From Rhodobacteraceae bacterium DSL-40 (GTDB lineage: Bacteria; Pseudomonadota; Alphaproteobacteria; Rhodobacterales; Rhodobacteraceae), in contig QKPN01000007.1 of NCBI GenBank assembly GCA_003258405.1, positions 59,531 to 123,530 of the forward strand: a stretch of DNA of 64,000 bases, in the 5' to 3' direction. Under the pieces are notes generated by a model that worked only from the letters and a program-made list of their open reading frames with translations, ran no database searches and was not told where the DNA came from. The translations under genes and the position numbers were made by a program. Below, in pieces: positions 24,945 through 34,415 of the stretch (position 1 is its first letter; each line of letters opens with the position of its first letter).

Positions 24945-25988
24945 TTATTGCTGCGGACGTGGCGTGTCGGCCGTGCTCGGGGGGAGTGCGGGGTAGGTGA
25001 CTACCGGCTCGTCTCCAGTGAGCGAGGTGAGGAAGGCGGTGATTTTCGCGGCATCTTCGCTCGAGAGAGCTTCACCAAGCTGCGAGACACCCATGATTTC
25101 GACCGCATCGGCGAGGTTCCAGACCGCACCCGAGTGAAAGTAGGGCAGGGTCAGCTCGATGTTGCGTAGGGTCGGGACCTTGAAGACATAGGCATCAGAC
25201 TCGGACCGCGTGACCTCGTAGCGGCCGCGGTCGTCCGGGGGCAGCACGGACCACTCGGGTTTTTCGACGACGCCGAAGGGCTGGTAGCTGTCGCCGCCTA
25301 GGTTGATGCCGTTGTGGCAAGCGGTGCAGCCAGAATCCATGAAGAGCTGGAGCCCTGCCTTTTGGGTCTCGCTGAGCGCAGTGTCATCACCACGCAGGAA
25401 GAGGTCGAAGGGGGCATTGGGCGTGACAAGAGTCGTCTCAAAGGCAGCAATCGCCTCGCGGGCATTCTCGAAGGTGAGCGGGTTGCCATCAGTGGGGAAA
25501 GCTGCGGCAAAATAGGAGGCATAGCCAGGAATCCCCGTCAGCATTTCCATGACATGTTCTTGGGTGGAGCCCATCTCGACGGGGTTCACCATCGGGCCAC
25601 CGGCCTGATCTGCAAGGTCTGCGGCGCGACCGTCCCAGAACTGTGCGGTGTTGAAGACGGCATTGAAGACGGTCGGCGAGTTGCGACCGCCCTTCTGCCA
25701 GCGGTGACCGATCGAGACTGTGGCGAGATCAGCGCCCCCGGTGCCAAGATTGTGGCAGGTGTTGCAGGAGATGTTGTGGCCCTCGGAGAGGCGCGGCTCG
25801 AAGAAGAGCATCTTGCCGAGCTCGATCTGTTCACTGCTCGGAAGAGCGCCATCGACGGTGACAGGGCCCTGCGGGATCGGCTCGAAGTAGCTCAGGGCAT
25901 CTTCGCGCAATTGCTGGGCGGCGGCGGGAAAGGCTGCGGAGGCGGTTGCGCCGAGGATGGCTGCTAGCTTGAGAATTCTGGCTTGCAT
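24945..25988 (-). CDS. Di-haem cytochrome c peroxidase (CcpA/MauG family)
   Basis: A 347-residue periplasmic enzyme reducing H2O2 with electrons from cytochrome c. It has a signal peptide (ILKLAAILGATASAAFPAAAQ), two covalent haem sites CNTCH (first third) and CTACH (last third), and the family motif FWDGRAADLADQAGGPM between them, plus PTLRNIELTLPYFHSG near the end. Three in-frame ATG lie within 33 bp; the third (MQARIL) was chosen because a 32-bp palindrome overlaps the first two. The palindrome is likely the operator. Confidence 0.92.
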   Translation of the reverse strand: MQARILKLAAILGATASAAFPAAAQQLREDALSYFEPIPQGPVTVDGALPSSEQIELGKMLFFEPRLSEGHNISCNTCHNLGTGGADLATVSIGHRWQKGGRNSPTVFNAVFNTAQFWDGRAADLADQAGGPMVNPVEMGSTQEHVMEMLTGIPGYASYFAAAFPTDGNPLTFENAREAIAAFETTLVTPNAPFDLFLRGDDTALSETQKAGLQLFMDSGCTACHNGINLGGDSYQPFGVVEKPEWSVLPPDDRGRYEVTRSESDAYVFKVPTLRNIELTLPYFHSGAVWNLADAVEIMGVSQLGEALSSEDAAKITAFLTSLTGDEPVVTYPALPPSTADTPRPQQ

Positions 25989-26004
25989 GGTTTGACTGGC
26001 TTTC

Positions 26005-26036
26005 ATATTGATACATTGCATTTAATGAATCAATAT
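26005..26036 (-). promoter_or_regulatory. 32-bp AT-rich palindromic operator upstream of the peroxidase gene
   Basis: Arms ATATTGATACATT and AATGAATCAATAT match in 12 of 13 positions around a six-base centre. It ends 17 bp before the chosen start. Half-sites resemble FNR/CRP (TTGAT..ATCAA) but the spacing is far too wide for one dimer, so two dimers or a redox/iron regulator may bind. Confidence 0.6.
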
Positions 26037-26111
26037 TAACCTTTGATCCTCATGCGACAAGATACAATTGCACTGCGATCCTTTCGTGACGGTGCGTCCT
26101 TGATGCGCTGA

Positions 26112-26984
26112 TCAAATGCGGGCTAGCAATTCCGCTTTCTTGGCCTCAAATTCCGCCTGGGTCAGGATGCCCTTTTCATGAAGCGCAGCAAGACGTTCGA
26201 GCATCGCGAAGATGTCGGCCTCCTGTTTGGCTGGTGCAGGTGCAGATCCCTGACCGGCGCGCGTGGGCTCAGGAGAGTGAACCGCCGGAGACGGGTTAGC
26301 CTGAAGTGTTGCCGCAGGTTCGGCGAGGGATGATTCGGGGGGCTTTTCCGGGCTGGGTGGCTGTGCCGCAGGTGCAGTGGTTGCCGGAGCAACGATTGGA
26401 AGGTCAGAGAGACTCACGAGGCCGAGCTGGCTTGTAAGGGTAAGGCTCTGGTCGCCACTCTGCTGCTGGGATACGCCCGAGATCATGTGCTCGCCGGTGT
26501 CATAGATCGTGACCTTGCCCGCAATGTCGATGGCAAGACGGTGCACGGCTGGGAAGAAGGCATAGCGGAGGTTGTTCTGGGCGCCGCTCGAACTCGGGCT
26601 ACCAAGAGTATCGGGCCACCATGTTCTGCCGCCTGACACGAAGAGGCTGACGCCGGGGGTGCCGCCGCCACTACCCTGAATTTGGAACTGGGAAGCGGCC
26701 GGGCGGGCCACGAAGAGGCGCTCATTGCGGAGAAGGCCCGAAAGCTCGGTACAAAGGGCATCAACGCGGGCCTTGAGCGAATTGTTGAACATGTCGCCGA
26801 CCATCGTCATTCCGCCCTGGGACCATTGCCCCATGCCGCCGAGATCAGGATGATTGAACTGTGCCTGGGTGCCGTAGCCCGCGGCGAGTGCACGCAGAAG
26901 CTCGGTGACGGCATCTTGGCTGACGCCGTGGCGTGTGGCAACTTCGCCGACGGCGCGTCGGCCTTCTTCACTCAGAAGAGGCAT
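26112..26984 (-). CDS. SHOCT-domain protein of unknown function
   Basis: A 290-residue protein. The N-terminal region (about 1-90) is helical and Gly/Met rich; the middle (about 95-185) is a beta-rich domain with a serine-glycine patch; residues about 195-255 are a Pro/Ala/Ser-rich linker. The C-terminus is a classical SHOCT motif: DIFAMLERLAALHEKGILTQ followed by AEFEAKKAELLARI. SHOCT domains tie a short helical hairpin to other domains, often for oligomerisation or membrane targeting. No signal peptide. It is alone between two same-strand genes. The rest is not recognised. Confidence 0.75.
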   Translation of the reverse strand: MPLLSEEGRRAVGEVATRHGVSQDAVTELLRALAAGYGTQAQFNHPDLGGMGQWSQGGMTMVGDMFNNSLKARVDALCTELSGLLRNERLFVARPAASQFQIQGSGGGTPGVSLFVSGGRTWWPDTLGSPSSSGAQNNLRYAFFPAVHRLAIDIAGKVTIYDTGEHMISGVSQQQSGDQSLTLTSQLGLVSLSDLPIVAPATTAPAAQPPSPEKPPESSLAEPAATLQANPSPAVHSPEPTRAGQGSAPAPAKQEADIFAMLERLAALHEKGILTQAEFEAKKAELLARI

Positions 26985-27095
26985 GAGTCTGATCCTGTGG
27001 TTGTTCTTGTTGCCCGATTGTTAGGGACGCAGGCAATGCACAGCAGACCCAGCGTCCGACAGGTCCAATATGGGCGCCTGCCTGGGAGGAGGCAA

Positions 27096-27980
27096 TCACT
27101 CGTCGAGAATATACTCGGCGATCATGGTGCGCTGGATCATATTGAAGTTGTCGTCAGAAATCATCGTGACACGCACGCGGCCCGCTTCGTCCTGCCAGAC
27201 CGAGATGCCCTCCATGTTGTCGAGCTCACCGAACCGGGTTTCAAGCAATGTGCGCTCATCATCGAAGCCGTTCGGACCGAGATGGAAGCTGCGGACGCGG
27301 GTGGTAAAGCCCCCCAACCAGCGGAAATCGCGCTCGAGCACGTAGAGTCGTCCATCGGGTCCAAAATCCGCAGATGTAACAAGGTAGCGGCCATCGCGGC
27401 GGATCGAGAGCGTTTTGTCCCAGCGGCCGTTCTTGAGGCGATATACGGGGAAGGGGCGCTCGAGGCGCCCAGAGCGCTCGGGGATGGCGTAGAGCGTACC
27501 GTCGGCATCGAAGGTTATGGCCTCGAGGCCGGAGTTGTTCTGAAGATGGCGGAACTCAGGATGGCCGTCTAGATTAAGGGCCGGGCCGTCGAGATCCGGA
27601 TAGCGGCGGATGCGGTGGAAGCCCTCGAAGGAGATGTAGGCCGTGCCATTCGGGGCAATGGTGAGGTCCTCGGCATCTGTCTCGTGCTCTCCGAGGTGCT
27701 TGCCGGAGATGGCATGGAGCTGGCCCATAGCCATGAGCTCGACCCCCTCAAGCCTGCCGTCACGGCGCTCGAGCCGGGCGCGGGCCCATGAGCCGCGATC
27801 GGAAATCGTGACGAGGCTCCGGCCGCCGTCGAGTATGGCGAGGCCCGAGAAGCCACCGAAGCGTTCGAGCGGCGCACGCCAAGTTACTTCTGCCTCAAAC
27901 ACGAGGGACTGCCCTCCATCCACGGTGGAGGTGGCAGGCAGAAATAGGAGGAGTAGGAGGAGAAGGCTACGGGTCTTCAT
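27096..27980 (-). CDS. Exported esterase-like/phytase-like beta-propeller protein
   Basis: A 294-residue secreted protein. A hydrophobic leucine-run signal peptide ([15 protein letters not shown]) is followed by a repeated beta-propeller pattern: [23 protein letters not shown], here noted as [78 protein letters not shown]. These fit the esterase-like activity of phytase family. Its ATG overlaps the mepA stop (ATGA), so it is the third gene of an operon. Confidence 0.8.
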   Translation of the reverse strand: MKTRSLLLLLLLFLPATSTVDGGQSLVFEAEVTWRAPLERFGGFSGLAILDGGRSLVTISDRGSWARARLERRDGRLEGVELMAMGQLHAISGKHLGEHETDAEDLTIAPNGTAYISFEGFHRIRRYPDLDGPALNLDGHPEFRHLQNNSGLEAITFDADGTLYAIPERSGRLERPFPVYRLKNGRWDKTLSIRRDGRYLVTSADFGPDGRLYVLERDFRWLGGFTTRVRSFHLGPNGFDDERTLLETRFGELDNMEGISVWQDEAGRVRVTMISDDNFNMIQRTMIAEYILDE

Positions 27981-28846
27981 TCGTCGCTCAGCACTTGGGC
28001 ACATTGCGGCGGGAGATCAGAAAGCCGAAGCGGTGGTTTGGGTTTCGGCTTTGGCGCCTTGGGATCTGGCGGCCCAAGCGCGTCGGTCACCCACCAGACG
28101 GCGTCGGCGCAGCCGTCGCCGGGCGGAACCGGATCGGGATTGACGCAGCCCTTAGCGCCCTTGGGGCAGTTGAGCCGAACATGGAAATGGGTGTTGTGGC
28201 CCCACCAGGGGCGGATCTTGCCGAGCCAAGCGCGGTCTCCGGCCGGGGCATCGGCGCACATCTTGAGCTTGACAGGGGGCGTGATGAAGATGCGGTTGAC
28301 CCGCGGATCGCGCGCCGCGGCTTCGAGCAAGCGGGCATGAGCGCGGGTCCAGTTGCCGTTGACCGAGCGCTGGTCGGATGAGCGAACATTCAGCGAGGAG
28401 ATGCTGTCGCGCTCAGCCGGGGTAAGATTGAGACGTCCCGGTGGCAGGAGCCAGATGTCCGCATCGAGGCCGATCTGGTGAGATGCGTGGCCTTGCACCG
28501 GGCCGCCGCGGGGCTGGCTGAGATCGCCGACATAGAGCCCGTTCCAGCCGACCTTTGTCGCGGCACGGCTGAGTTCCTCCACGAAGCGGATCATCTCCGG
28601 GTTGCCCCAGTAGTGATTGCGCGAAAGGCGCATCGCCTGCCAGGTCGGGCCGCTTTCGGGCAGCGCTACCGCGCCAGCAAGGCAGCCTTGAGCATGGCGA
28701 CCGATGGAATAGGGATCGTGCGGTGAGGGGGTGCTCTTGCGGGAAAAGAGGGCCTTCGCATCCTGAGCGTCCGCGGCGGATGGGGAGATCGCAAGTATTA
28801 CAGATGCGATCAGGGCGGTGATTGCGGCACACCAGTGTCGGATCAT
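27977..28846 (-). CDS. mepA: Penicillin-insensitive murein endopeptidase
   Basis: A 289-residue periplasmic LAS-family metallopeptidase cutting D-Ala-mDAP cross-links. It has a signal peptide ending at ADA near residue 27, and the zinc motifs [19 protein letters not shown] and [14 protein letters not shown] (HxxxxxxD and HxH), plus the conserved cysteines of MepA ([23 protein letters not shown]). A Pro/Lys-rich tail follows. ATGA overlaps on both sides join it to the MFS and the esterase-like genes. Confidence 0.95.
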   Translation of the reverse strand: MIRHWCAAITALIASVILAISPSAADAQDAKALFSRKSTPSPHDPYSIGRHAQGCLAGAVALPESGPTWQAMRLSRNHYWGNPEMIRFVEELSRAATKVGWNGLYVGDLSQPRGGPVQGHASHQIGLDADIWLLPPGRLNLTPAERDSISSLNVRSSDQRSVNGNWTRAHARLLEAAARDPRVNRIFITPPVKLKMCADAPAGDRAWLGKIRPWWGHNTHFHVRLNCPKGAKGCVNPDPVPPGDGCADAVWWVTDALGPPDPKAPKPKPKPPLRLSDLPPQCAQVLSDE

Positions 28847-30201
28847 CTGTGCCTTTTCCTCGTTTCCTGTCGCTCGCCCCCTCCGCTGAACTGTAGCAGC
28901 ACGAGCCCACTTACGAAAAGGAGGATGACAGGGCTTATCCCGAGGTGTTGCGATCCTGTGACCGCCGTCATGGTCGCGATGAGGGTAGGGCCAATGAAGG
29001 CGGTGACACGGCCCGAGAGAGCATAGAGACCGAACGCCTGTGCGCTATCTATCCGCGCGCGCGCGATGTCGATGAGGAGGGTGCGGGATGCGGCCTGGAG
29101 CGCGCCCGAGGCAGCCCCCAGAAACGCTCCGGCGGCCAGGAAGATGATATCGGGGAGCGATGAGCCTGCGGGAAGAGGGAGGAAGGCGAAACTCTCCCGG
29201 CTGGTCGCCAGAACAGTCATGCAGACCGCGACGAGCATCCATATCGCGGTGGTGACAACTGGCCGAGGACCATAGGCGCTATCGGCCCTGCCGCCGACCC
29301 AGGCGCCAAGCGCGCCGGCTCCTGCGGCCAGGATGCCGAAGGTGGCAAGCTGGAAAAGGCCCCAGCCGAGAACGCCCGCCGCAAAGATGCCACCGAAAGC
29401 AAAAAGTGCTGCAAGACCATCGCGATAGAGCATGGAAGCGAGGAGGTAGATGAAGAGGTTGCGGTGACTGCGGGCTCGAGCGATAGTGCTGCCGAGGTCG
29501 CGCAAGCCTGCACTGATGGCCGGGCCGAGCGTGCCGCGGCGCGGGCGGTCGGGGGTGAAGAGAAATAGCGGCAAGGCAAACACGACATACCAGAGCGCCG
29601 TCAACGGCCCGGTCGCCCGCGCAGGTTCCCCCGCGGCGGGATCGAGGCCGAAAATGGGGGCGAGACCCGCCAAGGTCCGCTCTGAGCCCGGTTCGGGTGC
29701 AATGAGGGCAAGCACCAAGACAAGGGAGAGCAGGCCACCGACATAGCCAAGCGCCCAGCCCGAGCCGGAGATGCGGCCAAGTGTCCGGCCCTCGCCAAGC
29801 TGGGGCAGCAGCGCATTGGTGAGGATGAGGGTGAGTTCCGATGCGGCAAAGGCAAGCGCGAAGAGCATGAGGACAGGAAAGGGAGCCGGCATGGCCGGAA
29901 TCGCGAGCCATAACCCTGCGCAGCCTATCACATACGGGATCGAAAAGACTGCGATCCAGGGTTTGAGCGAACCCGTCCGGTCGGCGATGGCGCCGAGGAT
30001 CGGAGCAAGAAGCGCCGTCGCGCCGCCCGCGACTGCGATCGCCGTGCCCCAGAGTGCCTGACCTTCGGCCGGATCGTCGATGACTGCCGTCACGAAGTAG
30101 GGCGCGAAGACGAAGGTGACGATGAGAGTCTGGAAGGGCTGGTTGGCCCAGTCGAAGAGCATCCAGGCGAGGATGCCGCGGCTTTGGCGGCGTTCAGTCA
30201 T
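28843..30201 (-). CDS. MFS transporter, UMF/Vps22-like (DUF894-type) permease
   Basis: A 452-residue membrane protein with about twelve helices. It opens ILAWMLFDWANQPFQTLIVT, a signature of the UMF1/Atg22-like MFS transporters, and contains GAIADRTG after helix 2. The start MTERRQSRG was chosen over the longer frame since GGAAATCCC-type spacing and family alignment both begin here. Its stop overlaps mepA (ATGA). The substrate is unknown; Atg22-type relatives export amino acids or peptides, and pairing with a murein peptidase suggests a link to cell-wall recycling, as inference. Confidence 0.85.
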   Translation of the reverse strand: MTERRQSRGILAWMLFDWANQPFQTLIVTFVFAPYFVTAVIDDPAEGQALWGTAIAVAGGATALLAPILGAIADRTGSLKPWIAVFSIPYVIGCAGLWLAIPAMPAPFPVLMLFALAFAASELTLILTNALLPQLGEGRTLGRISGSGWALGYVGGLLSLVLVLALIAPEPGSERTLAGLAPIFGLDPAAGEPARATGPLTALWYVVFALPLFLFTPDRPRRGTLGPAISAGLRDLGSTIARARSHRNLFIYLLASMLYRDGLAALFAFGGIFAAGVLGWGLFQLATFGILAAGAGALGAWVGGRADSAYGPRPVVTTAIWMLVAVCMTVLATSRESFAFLPLPAGSSLPDIIFLAAGAFLGAASGALQAASRTLLIDIARARIDSAQAFGLYALSGRVTAFIGPTLIATMTAVTGSQHLGISPVILLFVSGLVLLQFSGGGERQETRKRHR

Positions 30202-30335
30202 GGGATTTCCCAAGAGGGCACTGCATAAGCGTTCTAAGACCTGCCGTCGCTTCTGCAAAGGCCGGACTTGCGGGCGGGAGCGCGCACGATTAGGTAGTGT
30301 TCATATACAAGCCGCAGCCACCGGAACCGCGTCGC

Positions 30336-30623
30336 ATGATGTCTCTGCTACAGATCCTTCTGCTCGTCCTCGACATTATGTGGTGGTTCGTGATCGCCCA
30401 TGTGGTGATGAGCTGGCTGATCAACTTCAACGTGCTGAATCGAAACCAGCCACTGGTCTGGCAGATTTGGGTCGGGCTCAATCGGGTCCTGGAGCCGATC
30501 TACGGGCCGATCCGCCGGGTGCTGCCGAGCATGGGCGGGCTGGATCTCTCGCCGCTGATCGTGATCTTTGCGCTCTACGCAATCCGCATCATCCTGTTGA
30601 ACAACGCAGCTGTCTTCCTCTGA
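30336..30623 (+). CDS. YggT family membrane protein
   Basis: A 95-residue protein with two transmembrane helices: LLQILLLVLDIMWWFVIAHVV and LSPLIVIFALYAIRIILL, joined by the conserved loop QIWVGLNRVLEPIYGPIRR and LPSMGGLDLSP. This is the standard alphaproteobacterial YggT form, linked to cell-division and osmotic stability in other bacteria. The start is one of two adjacent ATG. Divergent from the MFS gene, 134 bp away. Confidence 0.9.
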   Translation: MMSLLQILLLVLDIMWWFVIAHVVMSWLINFNVLNRNQPLVWQIWVGLNRVLEPIYGPIRRVLPSMGGLDLSPLIVIFALYAIRIILLNNAAVFL

Positions 30624-30629
30624 CGAGCT

Positions 30630-31313
30630 AGGCGGGGAACCGTCCATCGATCGTTGCGAGCCATGCAGTGATCAAGATCATGCCTGTTGCGTCGATCCAT
30701 TCAAGTCGCTCGCCGAGAAAAGCATGCTGAGCAGAATGGCCGTGACTTGGCCTGCGGCGGTGACGGCCGAGGCGACGCTGAGCCGGGCGAAGCGGCGACC
30801 CAAAACCTCGGCGCTCGCATATCTGAGCGCACCACAGAGCACGGCGACCTTTGCGAACTTGCCGGACACCAGGCTCGCGGGCACATCGAGTCCGATCATC
30901 AGGATTATCCCGCCAACCCAATCGCCACTCCGAGCAGCTTCAGGGCGCCCGGGCGCTCGTCGCCGAACAGAACCAGTCCGGCAACGAGCAAGGTGAAGAG
31001 CGGGGTCGTCGCGTTGAGGATCGCCGCGAGGCCGAGGCGATGGTCTGCTGCCTCTAGACGATGAGGCCGAAGGGCAGGACGTTGTTGAGAAATCTCATTC
31101 CGAGAAATGCGAGCCAGCTGCCGCGCGCGGCGCGGGGTGGCCACCATAAAGCTCCAGAGAGCAAGTGCGGCGGCCCACTCGCAGGAATCCAATGGTGAGC
31201 GGTGGAGGCTCGTGGATAGCGATGCGGATGAAGTGGAACGATCCCCCGCAGAGGCTCGGGAGCGCAAAAAGCATTCCCAACTCGTGGCCAGCGCGGCTGG
31301 GCGGGCGGATCAC
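30630..31313 (-). pseudogene. Decayed EamA/DMT-family transporter
   Basis: Fragments of a ten-helix drug/metabolite transporter are spread over three minus-strand frames in the correct order: LGMLFALPSLCGGSFHFIRIAIHEPPPLTI (31313 side, quoted only in part: LPSLCGGSFHFIRIA), then ALALWSFMV, then LAAILNATTPLFTLLVAGLV and LKLLGVAIGLAG, then MIGLDVPASLVSGKFAKVA and AEVLGRRFARLS. At least three frameshifts separate them, and the C-terminal third is missing. It is therefore a pseudogene with no complete product. Confidence 0.85.
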
Positions 31314-31411
31314 GATGTCATGAATGTTTCCTGAGTGATCCGTTTGCGGGATTCAGTCATGACGGCGGCGGCAGGCGTGGCACTCGACCTGGCTCCTGGA
31401 AAGAGCTGCGC

Positions 31412-31915
31412 TCAGGTGAGATTGCGCGGAATGATGAAATCCTTGAGAGTGCCAGAGTTCCACGCGATGGCGGACCACGCATCGGCCTTGAAGTCGATGA
31501 TCGCAGTGGCTGTCGTGGGATAGCGGTCGAAATCACCATCGTTGGGCGGCATGGCGAGCAGGCGCCTTGCAAAATCGCCGATGCCGGGCTGGTGCCCGAT
31601 CATGAGAAGGCTTTCTGCGGTGGCTGGCGCGCCTTGAAGTGCGGTCATCATTGCAGCCGGCCCCGCCTGGTAGAGTTGCGGTTGGAATTCCGCGAGGCAG
31701 TCGGGGATTTCGGAGGTGACGCCGCACCAGGTTTCTTGCGTGCGCTTTGCTGAGGACACCAAGGCCTGGTCGGGCATATAGCCCTTCCCGGCCAGCCACT
31801 TGCCCATGGCGGGCGCATCGCGGAGCCCGCGCTTGTTGAGAGGACGGTCAATGTCTTTCTGCTCCGGATCGGACCAGCTCGACTTGGCGTGGCGCATGAG
31901 GATGAGGCGTTTCAT
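31412..31915 (-). CDS. SixA-like histidine phosphatase
   Basis: A 167-residue member of the histidine phosphatase superfamily: catalytic LILMRHAKSSW at the N-terminus (phospho-histidine in RHA), SSAKRTQETW and the second histidine in LLMIGHQPGIGD. SixA dephosphorylates phosphohistidine on HPt proteins. Third gene of an operon; its ATG overlaps the ferredoxin-like gene stop (ATGA). Confidence 0.9.
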   Translation of the reverse strand: MKRLILMRHAKSSWSDPEQKDIDRPLNKRGLRDAPAMGKWLAGKGYMPDQALVSSAKRTQETWCGVTSEIPDCLAEFQPQLYQAGPAAMMTALQGAPATAESLLMIGHQPGIGDFARRLLAMPPNDGDFDRYPTTATAIIDFKADAWSAIAWNSGTLKDFIIPRNLT

Positions 31916-32571
31916 TTTTTCTGCGTGCCATGAAAGGCGGCCATGTGGAAGGCCGATTGTGCATCGATGCGCGCAGCGCGACCGACGGGGCAGGCGCGGC
32001 GCACGGCGCAGCCTCGGGAAAGGCAATCGCTGCCCGCGGATGTATCGAGAAAGCGATGACAGGTGGCGGTGTCGTAACGGCCGAAACCGAGCGCGCCTGC
32101 CGGGCAGGTGGTGCGGCAGGGGGCCTCGCAGGTCTCACAGGGGCCGGAGGCGTTTGTGGCCTCCAGCTCTAGCCTGGTCGGCAGGGCCAGTGCGCCTCGG
32201 AAGGAGGCGAAAAGGCCCTGACGGTCGTGGACCATGAGCACCACGGGCGAGGTCCAGGCCCGGCCACTGCGCAGCGCCCAGCTGGTGAAGGGATGCCAGG
32301 GCGGGCCAGTGAAGGGAAAGAGCGGCAGAGCGTCGAAACGACTGGCAAGTTCGCCAATGACACGTTCAGACCAGCGATCGATGGGATCGGGGTGACCGTC
32401 GGACTGTTCCGGGCTCGGGCGGAAGCGTTCCCAGAAGACCCGGCCGTCGGGGCCAAGCAGCACGAGAGTCCGGGTGGCCGGAGGTGTTCTGTCGCTGGGT
32501 GCGGTGTGAAAAGCGCCCATGAGTGCGAGACCTTCGGCCTTTGCAGCGGCCTCGATGACTGCGAGGGTCAT
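31912..32571 (-). CDS. 4Fe-4S ferredoxin-like protein (QueG-related)
   Basis: A 219-residue cytoplasmic protein. The C-terminal half has cysteine clusters CETCEAPCRTTCPAGAL and DCLSRGCAVRRACPVG, expected to bind two 4Fe-4S clusters; the second lacks the regular CxxC spacing and may be partly degenerate. The N-terminal half resembles the QueG/reductive-dehalogenase activator fold, but the cobalamin site was not recognised. ATGA overlaps with the desaturase and SixA genes show a coupled operon. The function is unknown. Confidence 0.78.
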   Translation of the reverse strand: MTLAVIEAAAKAEGLALMGAFHTAPSDRTPPATRTLVLLGPDGRVFWERFRPSPEQSDGHPDPIDRWSERVIGELASRFDALPLFPFTGPPWHPFTSWALRSGRAWTSPVVLMVHDRQGLFASFRGALALPTRLELEATNASGPCETCEAPCRTTCPAGALGFGRYDTATCHRFLDTSAGSDCLSRGCAVRRACPVGRAARIDAQSAFHMAAFHGTQKK

Positions 32572-33365
32572 GGTTTGCGGAACGGCACAAGGAGGCTCCA
32601 GCCAAGACGGTTGGGGTGCGTATCCTGCCATTGGCCAAGTCCGATCTCCATGCCGAGCTGGCCGCCGCGCGGCGATGCGCGGTAGGTGCCGAAGAGGCGG
32701 TCCCAAAGAGAGAGCGAGAAGCCGTAGTTGCTGTCATGTTCGTCGCGATGGATCGAGTGATGGACCCGGTGCATGTCAGGCGTCACGATAACCCGGCAGA
32801 GTGCGGCATCGAACTGGGGCGGTAACGCGAGATTGGCGTGATTGAACATGGCCATGCCGTTGAGCAGGATCTCGAAGAAAATAACTGCGACCGCCGGCGC
32901 GCCGAGCGCGTATACGGCACTGACCTTCAGCACCATGGACACAGCGATCTCAAAAGGATGAAAGCGGATGGCGGTCGCAACGTCGATGTCGCGATCGGCA
33001 TGATGCACCCGGTGGATACGCCAGAGCAGCGGTATCTTGTGGGCTACGAGATGCTGCGCCCATATCAACAGGTCCAAGGCAAGAACGCAGAGCAGGATCT
33101 CGAGCGCCGCAGGCCAGGCGAGTGCATTGAAGAGCCCCCAGCCGCGCGCCGCGGCATCAAGGGCCGCTCCGGTGGCGAGCAGGGGAATTGCGACCCCGAG
33201 GAGCCGGAGCATGAGGCTGCTTAGGAGAACGAGCGCCCAGTTAGTAAGCCATCGACGGGCGCGGGGTTGGCTGCGCGGGCGGCGGGGCAGCAGGGCCTCC
33301 GCCGCGGCGAGGAGAAGAAACAGCCCGGCGAATGCGCCGAGACGGATCAGGGTTTCGTTTTCCAT
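32568..33365 (-). CDS. Sterol desaturase / fatty acid hydroxylase family membrane protein
   Basis: A 265-residue di-iron membrane enzyme. It has four or more hydrophobic helices and the histidine clusters of the family: QHLVAHK, HRVHH (in RIHRVHHADRD) and HRVHHSIH plus the last one near residue 210. These bind two irons and insert oxygen into lipid C-H bonds. The start is uncertain between ATG at 33374 and 33365. It is the first gene of the operon with the ferredoxin-like protein, a plausible electron donor. Confidence 0.88.
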   Translation of the reverse strand: MENETLIRLGAFAGLFLLLAAAEALLPRRPRSQPRARRWLTNWALVLLSSLMLRLLGVAIPLLATGAALDAAARGWGLFNALAWPAALEILLCVLALDLLIWAQHLVAHKIPLLWRIHRVHHADRDIDVATAIRFHPFEIAVSMVLKVSAVYALGAPAVAVIFFEILLNGMAMFNHANLALPPQFDAALCRVIVTPDMHRVHHSIHRDEHDSNYGFSLSLWDRLFGTYRASPRGGQLGMEIGLGQWQDTHPNRLGWSLLVPFRKP

Positions 33366-33401
33366 GGCATCCAAGCTGCCCGGAGGGAGGTGCAGGTCAA
33401 A

Positions 33402-34316
33402 TCACGACGCGCTGATTAAGGTGCCTGCGCCGTGCTCCGTGAAGAGCTCGAGCAAGACGGCATGATCCTTCTTGCCATTGAGGATCACGACCTTGCGAAC
33501 GCCGTGCTCGATCGCATCGAGGGCCGTCTGGGTCTTCGGGATCATGCCGCCCGAAATAACGCCCGAGGCCGTCATGTCACGGACTTCCTGCGCCGTGATC
33601 TGGGAAATGACTTCGCCGGCCTTGTTCTTCACGCCATCCACATCGGTCAGCAGCAGAAGCCGGTCGGCTTCCATGGCGGCCGCGATTGCCCCCGCAGCGG
33701 TATCGCCGTTCACGTTGAAGGTCTCTCCGTTGCGACCCATACCAACCGGTGCGACAACAGGGATGAAGTCGGAGCCGACGAAGCCGAGCAGAAGGTCGGG
33801 GTTCACCTCGACCGGCGTGCCCACGAAGCCAAGATCGATTGTGGTTTCGACCCCGTCCCGGATAACCGTCTTGAGATCCTTCTCGCAAATCATCAGATTG
33901 GCATCCTTGCCCGAGAGGCCGACAGCCTGGCCGCCCTCTGCGTTGATTGCCTGGACGATACCCTTGTTGATGCGGCCGGCCAGTACCATTTCGACGACCT
34001 CGACGACCTCGGCGTTGCTCACGCGCTTGCCGTCGATGAACTCGGAGGGAATCTTCAGCCGGTCGAGCATTTCGTTGATCATCGGGCCGCCGCCGTGGAC
34101 GATCACCGGATGGACGTTGCACTGCTTCATCAGAACGACGTCGCGGGCGAATTTCTTCATTGCCTCGGAATTGCCCATGGCATGGCCGCCGAACTTGATT
34201 ACGATGGTCGAGCCGTCGTAGCGCTGGAGATAGGGCAGCGCCTCGGAAAGCGTCTGCGCCGTTATCATGTTATCGCGCTCGCGCGCGGCAGAGCTCTTCA
34301 CTTCCTTGTTGCTCAC
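33402..34316 (-). CDS. argB: Acetylglutamate kinase
   Basis: A 304-residue amino-acid kinase that phosphorylates N-acetylglutamate in arginine synthesis. Motifs: [10 protein letters not shown] (nucleotide site), [27 protein letters not shown], the N-acetylglutamate site in [12 protein letters not shown], and [12 protein letters not shown]. The N-terminal extension of about 20 residues is typical of arginine-inhibited, hexameric forms. The start is GTG with GGGAGAAG just upstream. Monocistronic. Confidence 0.97.
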   Translation of the reverse strand: MSNKEVKSSAARERDNMITAQTLSEALPYLQRYDGSTIVIKFGGHAMGNSEAMKKFARDVVLMKQCNVHPVIVHGGGPMINEMLDRLKIPSEFIDGKRVSNAEVVEVVEMVLAGRINKGIVQAINAEGGQAVGLSGKDANLMICEKDLKTVIRDGVETTIDLGFVGTPVEVNPDLLLGFVGSDFIPVVAPVGMGRNGETFNVNGDTAAGAIAAAMEADRLLLLTDVDGVKNKAGEVISQITAQEVRDMTASGVISGGMIPKTQTALDAIEHGVRKVVILNGKKDHAVLLELFTEHGAGTLISAS

Positions 34317-34415
34317 GCTCTTCTCCCTGCCGAAATGCGCCCATGGCGCTTGCCCGCGAACTGCCGAGGCGAGATACTGGATGGCGAGGCGGGAAACAAG
34401 GAGGCAGCTCTGACC

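Noticed and set aside
33432..34415. Upstream extension of the first SPOR-like lipoprotein gene
   Set aside because: It lies antisense to argB. Signal peptide and lipobox place the real start at 34416.
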